DNA from: a virus
IMG/VR virus record: IMGVR_UViG_3300030090_003797
Coordinates: 1,649-24,426 of that record
Reading direction: 5' to 3' (one strand)
DNA: 22,778 nucleotides
Shown here piece by piece: positions 22,191-22,778 of this stretch. Positions within the stretch are counted from its first letter, which is position 1, and each line of letters opens with the position of its first letter. Under the pieces are notes generated by a model that was given only the letters and a program-made list of their open reading frames with translations, was not told the origin of the DNA and searched no databases. Both the position numbers and the translations under genes were made by a program.

Positions 22191-22203
22191 GTTTTTGATT
22201 TTT

Positions 22204-22778
22204 TCATTCTTTCCACAAATCACTTTCATACCATCTAGATTCACCATCCCAAAAAGTCTCAATTTCATCATCACTATTTATAACAAAACCAAAAGGGGTC
22301 ATTTCATCTTCCAATCTAGCAATTTCATCTTCATAAATGGCTGTTCTAGTATCCACGTTAGTCAAATCTTTAAAGTAGTCTTGTCTACTCAACCATGAGA
22401 ATAGAACGAGACACATAACTAAATCATCATTGTGTCCATCATCAGCTTCGAACGACTGCTTCTTTGCTATGAAAGTAATTAATTCCCCTACGGTTTCCAT
22501 GTCTTCGACAATTAATTTATCTTCTTCTATCAAACTCTTCAAAACTGAACATCCGAGTTTTTTCACGACCTGTGTCGTTCTCACTCCCATCTGTGCGGAT
22601 CCTCCCCCGAACCCGCCACTGATGGTTTGCCCTTTCCTTCCCCTTGTGGAACACATCAACACATTTTCATATTCTAAATCAGCATGAAGAATATCGGCTA
22701 CTTGTCCTCCAATATCATTAATCTCAACAAGACAGAATGCTTTATTGAACTGATCGCACAAACTTTTAACAACAGTTG
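22204..22778 (-). CDS. gp17: Large terminase subunit gp17, C-terminal nuclease domain (fragment, cut by window edge)
   Basis: The reading frame is open to the right edge and covers the last ~190 residues of the packaging motor-nuclease. CLVEINDIGGQVAD matches the T4 gp17 segment holding a catalytic Glu (E458), and GHNDDLVMCLVLFSWL carries the catalytic Asp (T4 D542); the first catalytic Asp and the ATPase domain lie outside the window. LEYENVLM and the Gly-rich loop GGFGGGSAQMG are also typical. The enzyme cuts concatemeric DNA and drives it into the prohead through portal gp20. It sits upstream of gp18 as in T4. Confidence 0.96.
   Translation of the reverse strand, partial: TVVKSLCDQFNKAFCLVEINDIGGQVADILHADLEYENVLMCSTRGRKGQTISGGFGGGSAQMGVRTTQVVKKLGCSVLKSLIEEDKLIVEDMETVGELITFIAKKQSFEADDGHNDDLVMCLVLFSWLSRQDYFKDLTNVDTRTAIYEDEIARLEDEMTPFGFVINSDDEIETFWDGESRWYESDLWKE

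Noticed and set aside
22275-22282. TATAAATA within the gp17 coding region
   Set aside because: It encodes part of an Ile-Asn-Ser segment and a second perfect box lies closer to gp18 in the actual gap; probably fortuitous.
1-22778. tRNA genes, CRISPR arrays, insertion sequences, integration sites
   Set aside because: No cloverleaf-like T-arm sequences, regularly spaced repeats, transposase genes or long terminal repeats were noticed by eye; a covariance-model scan would be needed to exclude tRNAs formally.

Overview
The window is 22.8 kb of a T4-like myovirus genome (contractile-tailed caudovirus). Every gene I can support lies on the minus strand, so the transcription order runs from the right end to the left. 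The DNA is AT-rich, genes are packed with 4-nt ATGA overlaps, and the order of core genes (17-18-19-20-two small genes-21-22-23-tail tube paralogue-uvsY-uvsW-55-47-46-45) resembles marine T4-like phages, cyanophage and pelagiphage type, more than coliphage T4. No photosynthesis gene, tRNA or other host marker is visible, so the host remains open.

Region 1 (22778-12943) is the late virion module: the C-terminal part of large terminase (gp17, cut by the window edge), sheath gp18, tube gp19, portal gp20, two small probable prohead-core proteins in the gp67/gp68 position, prohead protease gp21, scaffold gp22, major capsid gp23, and a second tail-tube-family protein. T4-type late boxes (TATAAATA or one-mismatch TATAGATA) precede gp18, gp19, gp22, gp23 and the tube paralogue. 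A strong intrinsic terminator sits after gp23.

Region 2 (12893-6247) is the recombination, replication and transcription module: UvsY, UvsW, an Sm-like protein with an acidic tail, late sigma factor gp55, gp47 (Mre11-like), an unnamed conserved phage protein, and gp46 (Rad50-like). Its promoters look like host sigma70 promoters (TTGACT-16-TAAAAT before uvsY; TTGACA-16-TACAAT before gp55), so expression class changes at about 12.9 kb.

Region 3 (6250-1) is an accessory stretch set among core replication genes. It holds a GNAT-fold acyltransferase overlapping a large DNA methyltransferase, a redox domain (CGWC) fused to a complete type II glutamine synthetase, two unknown proteins, RNase H with an apparent AUU start, a 59-aa basic protein, the sliding clamp gp45, and the beginning of a GDP-L-fucose synthase-like gene. 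The redox-glutamine synthetase fusion is the most unusual gene here: all the glutamine synthetase active-site residues I can align are present, pointing to phage-directed nitrogen assimilation during infection.
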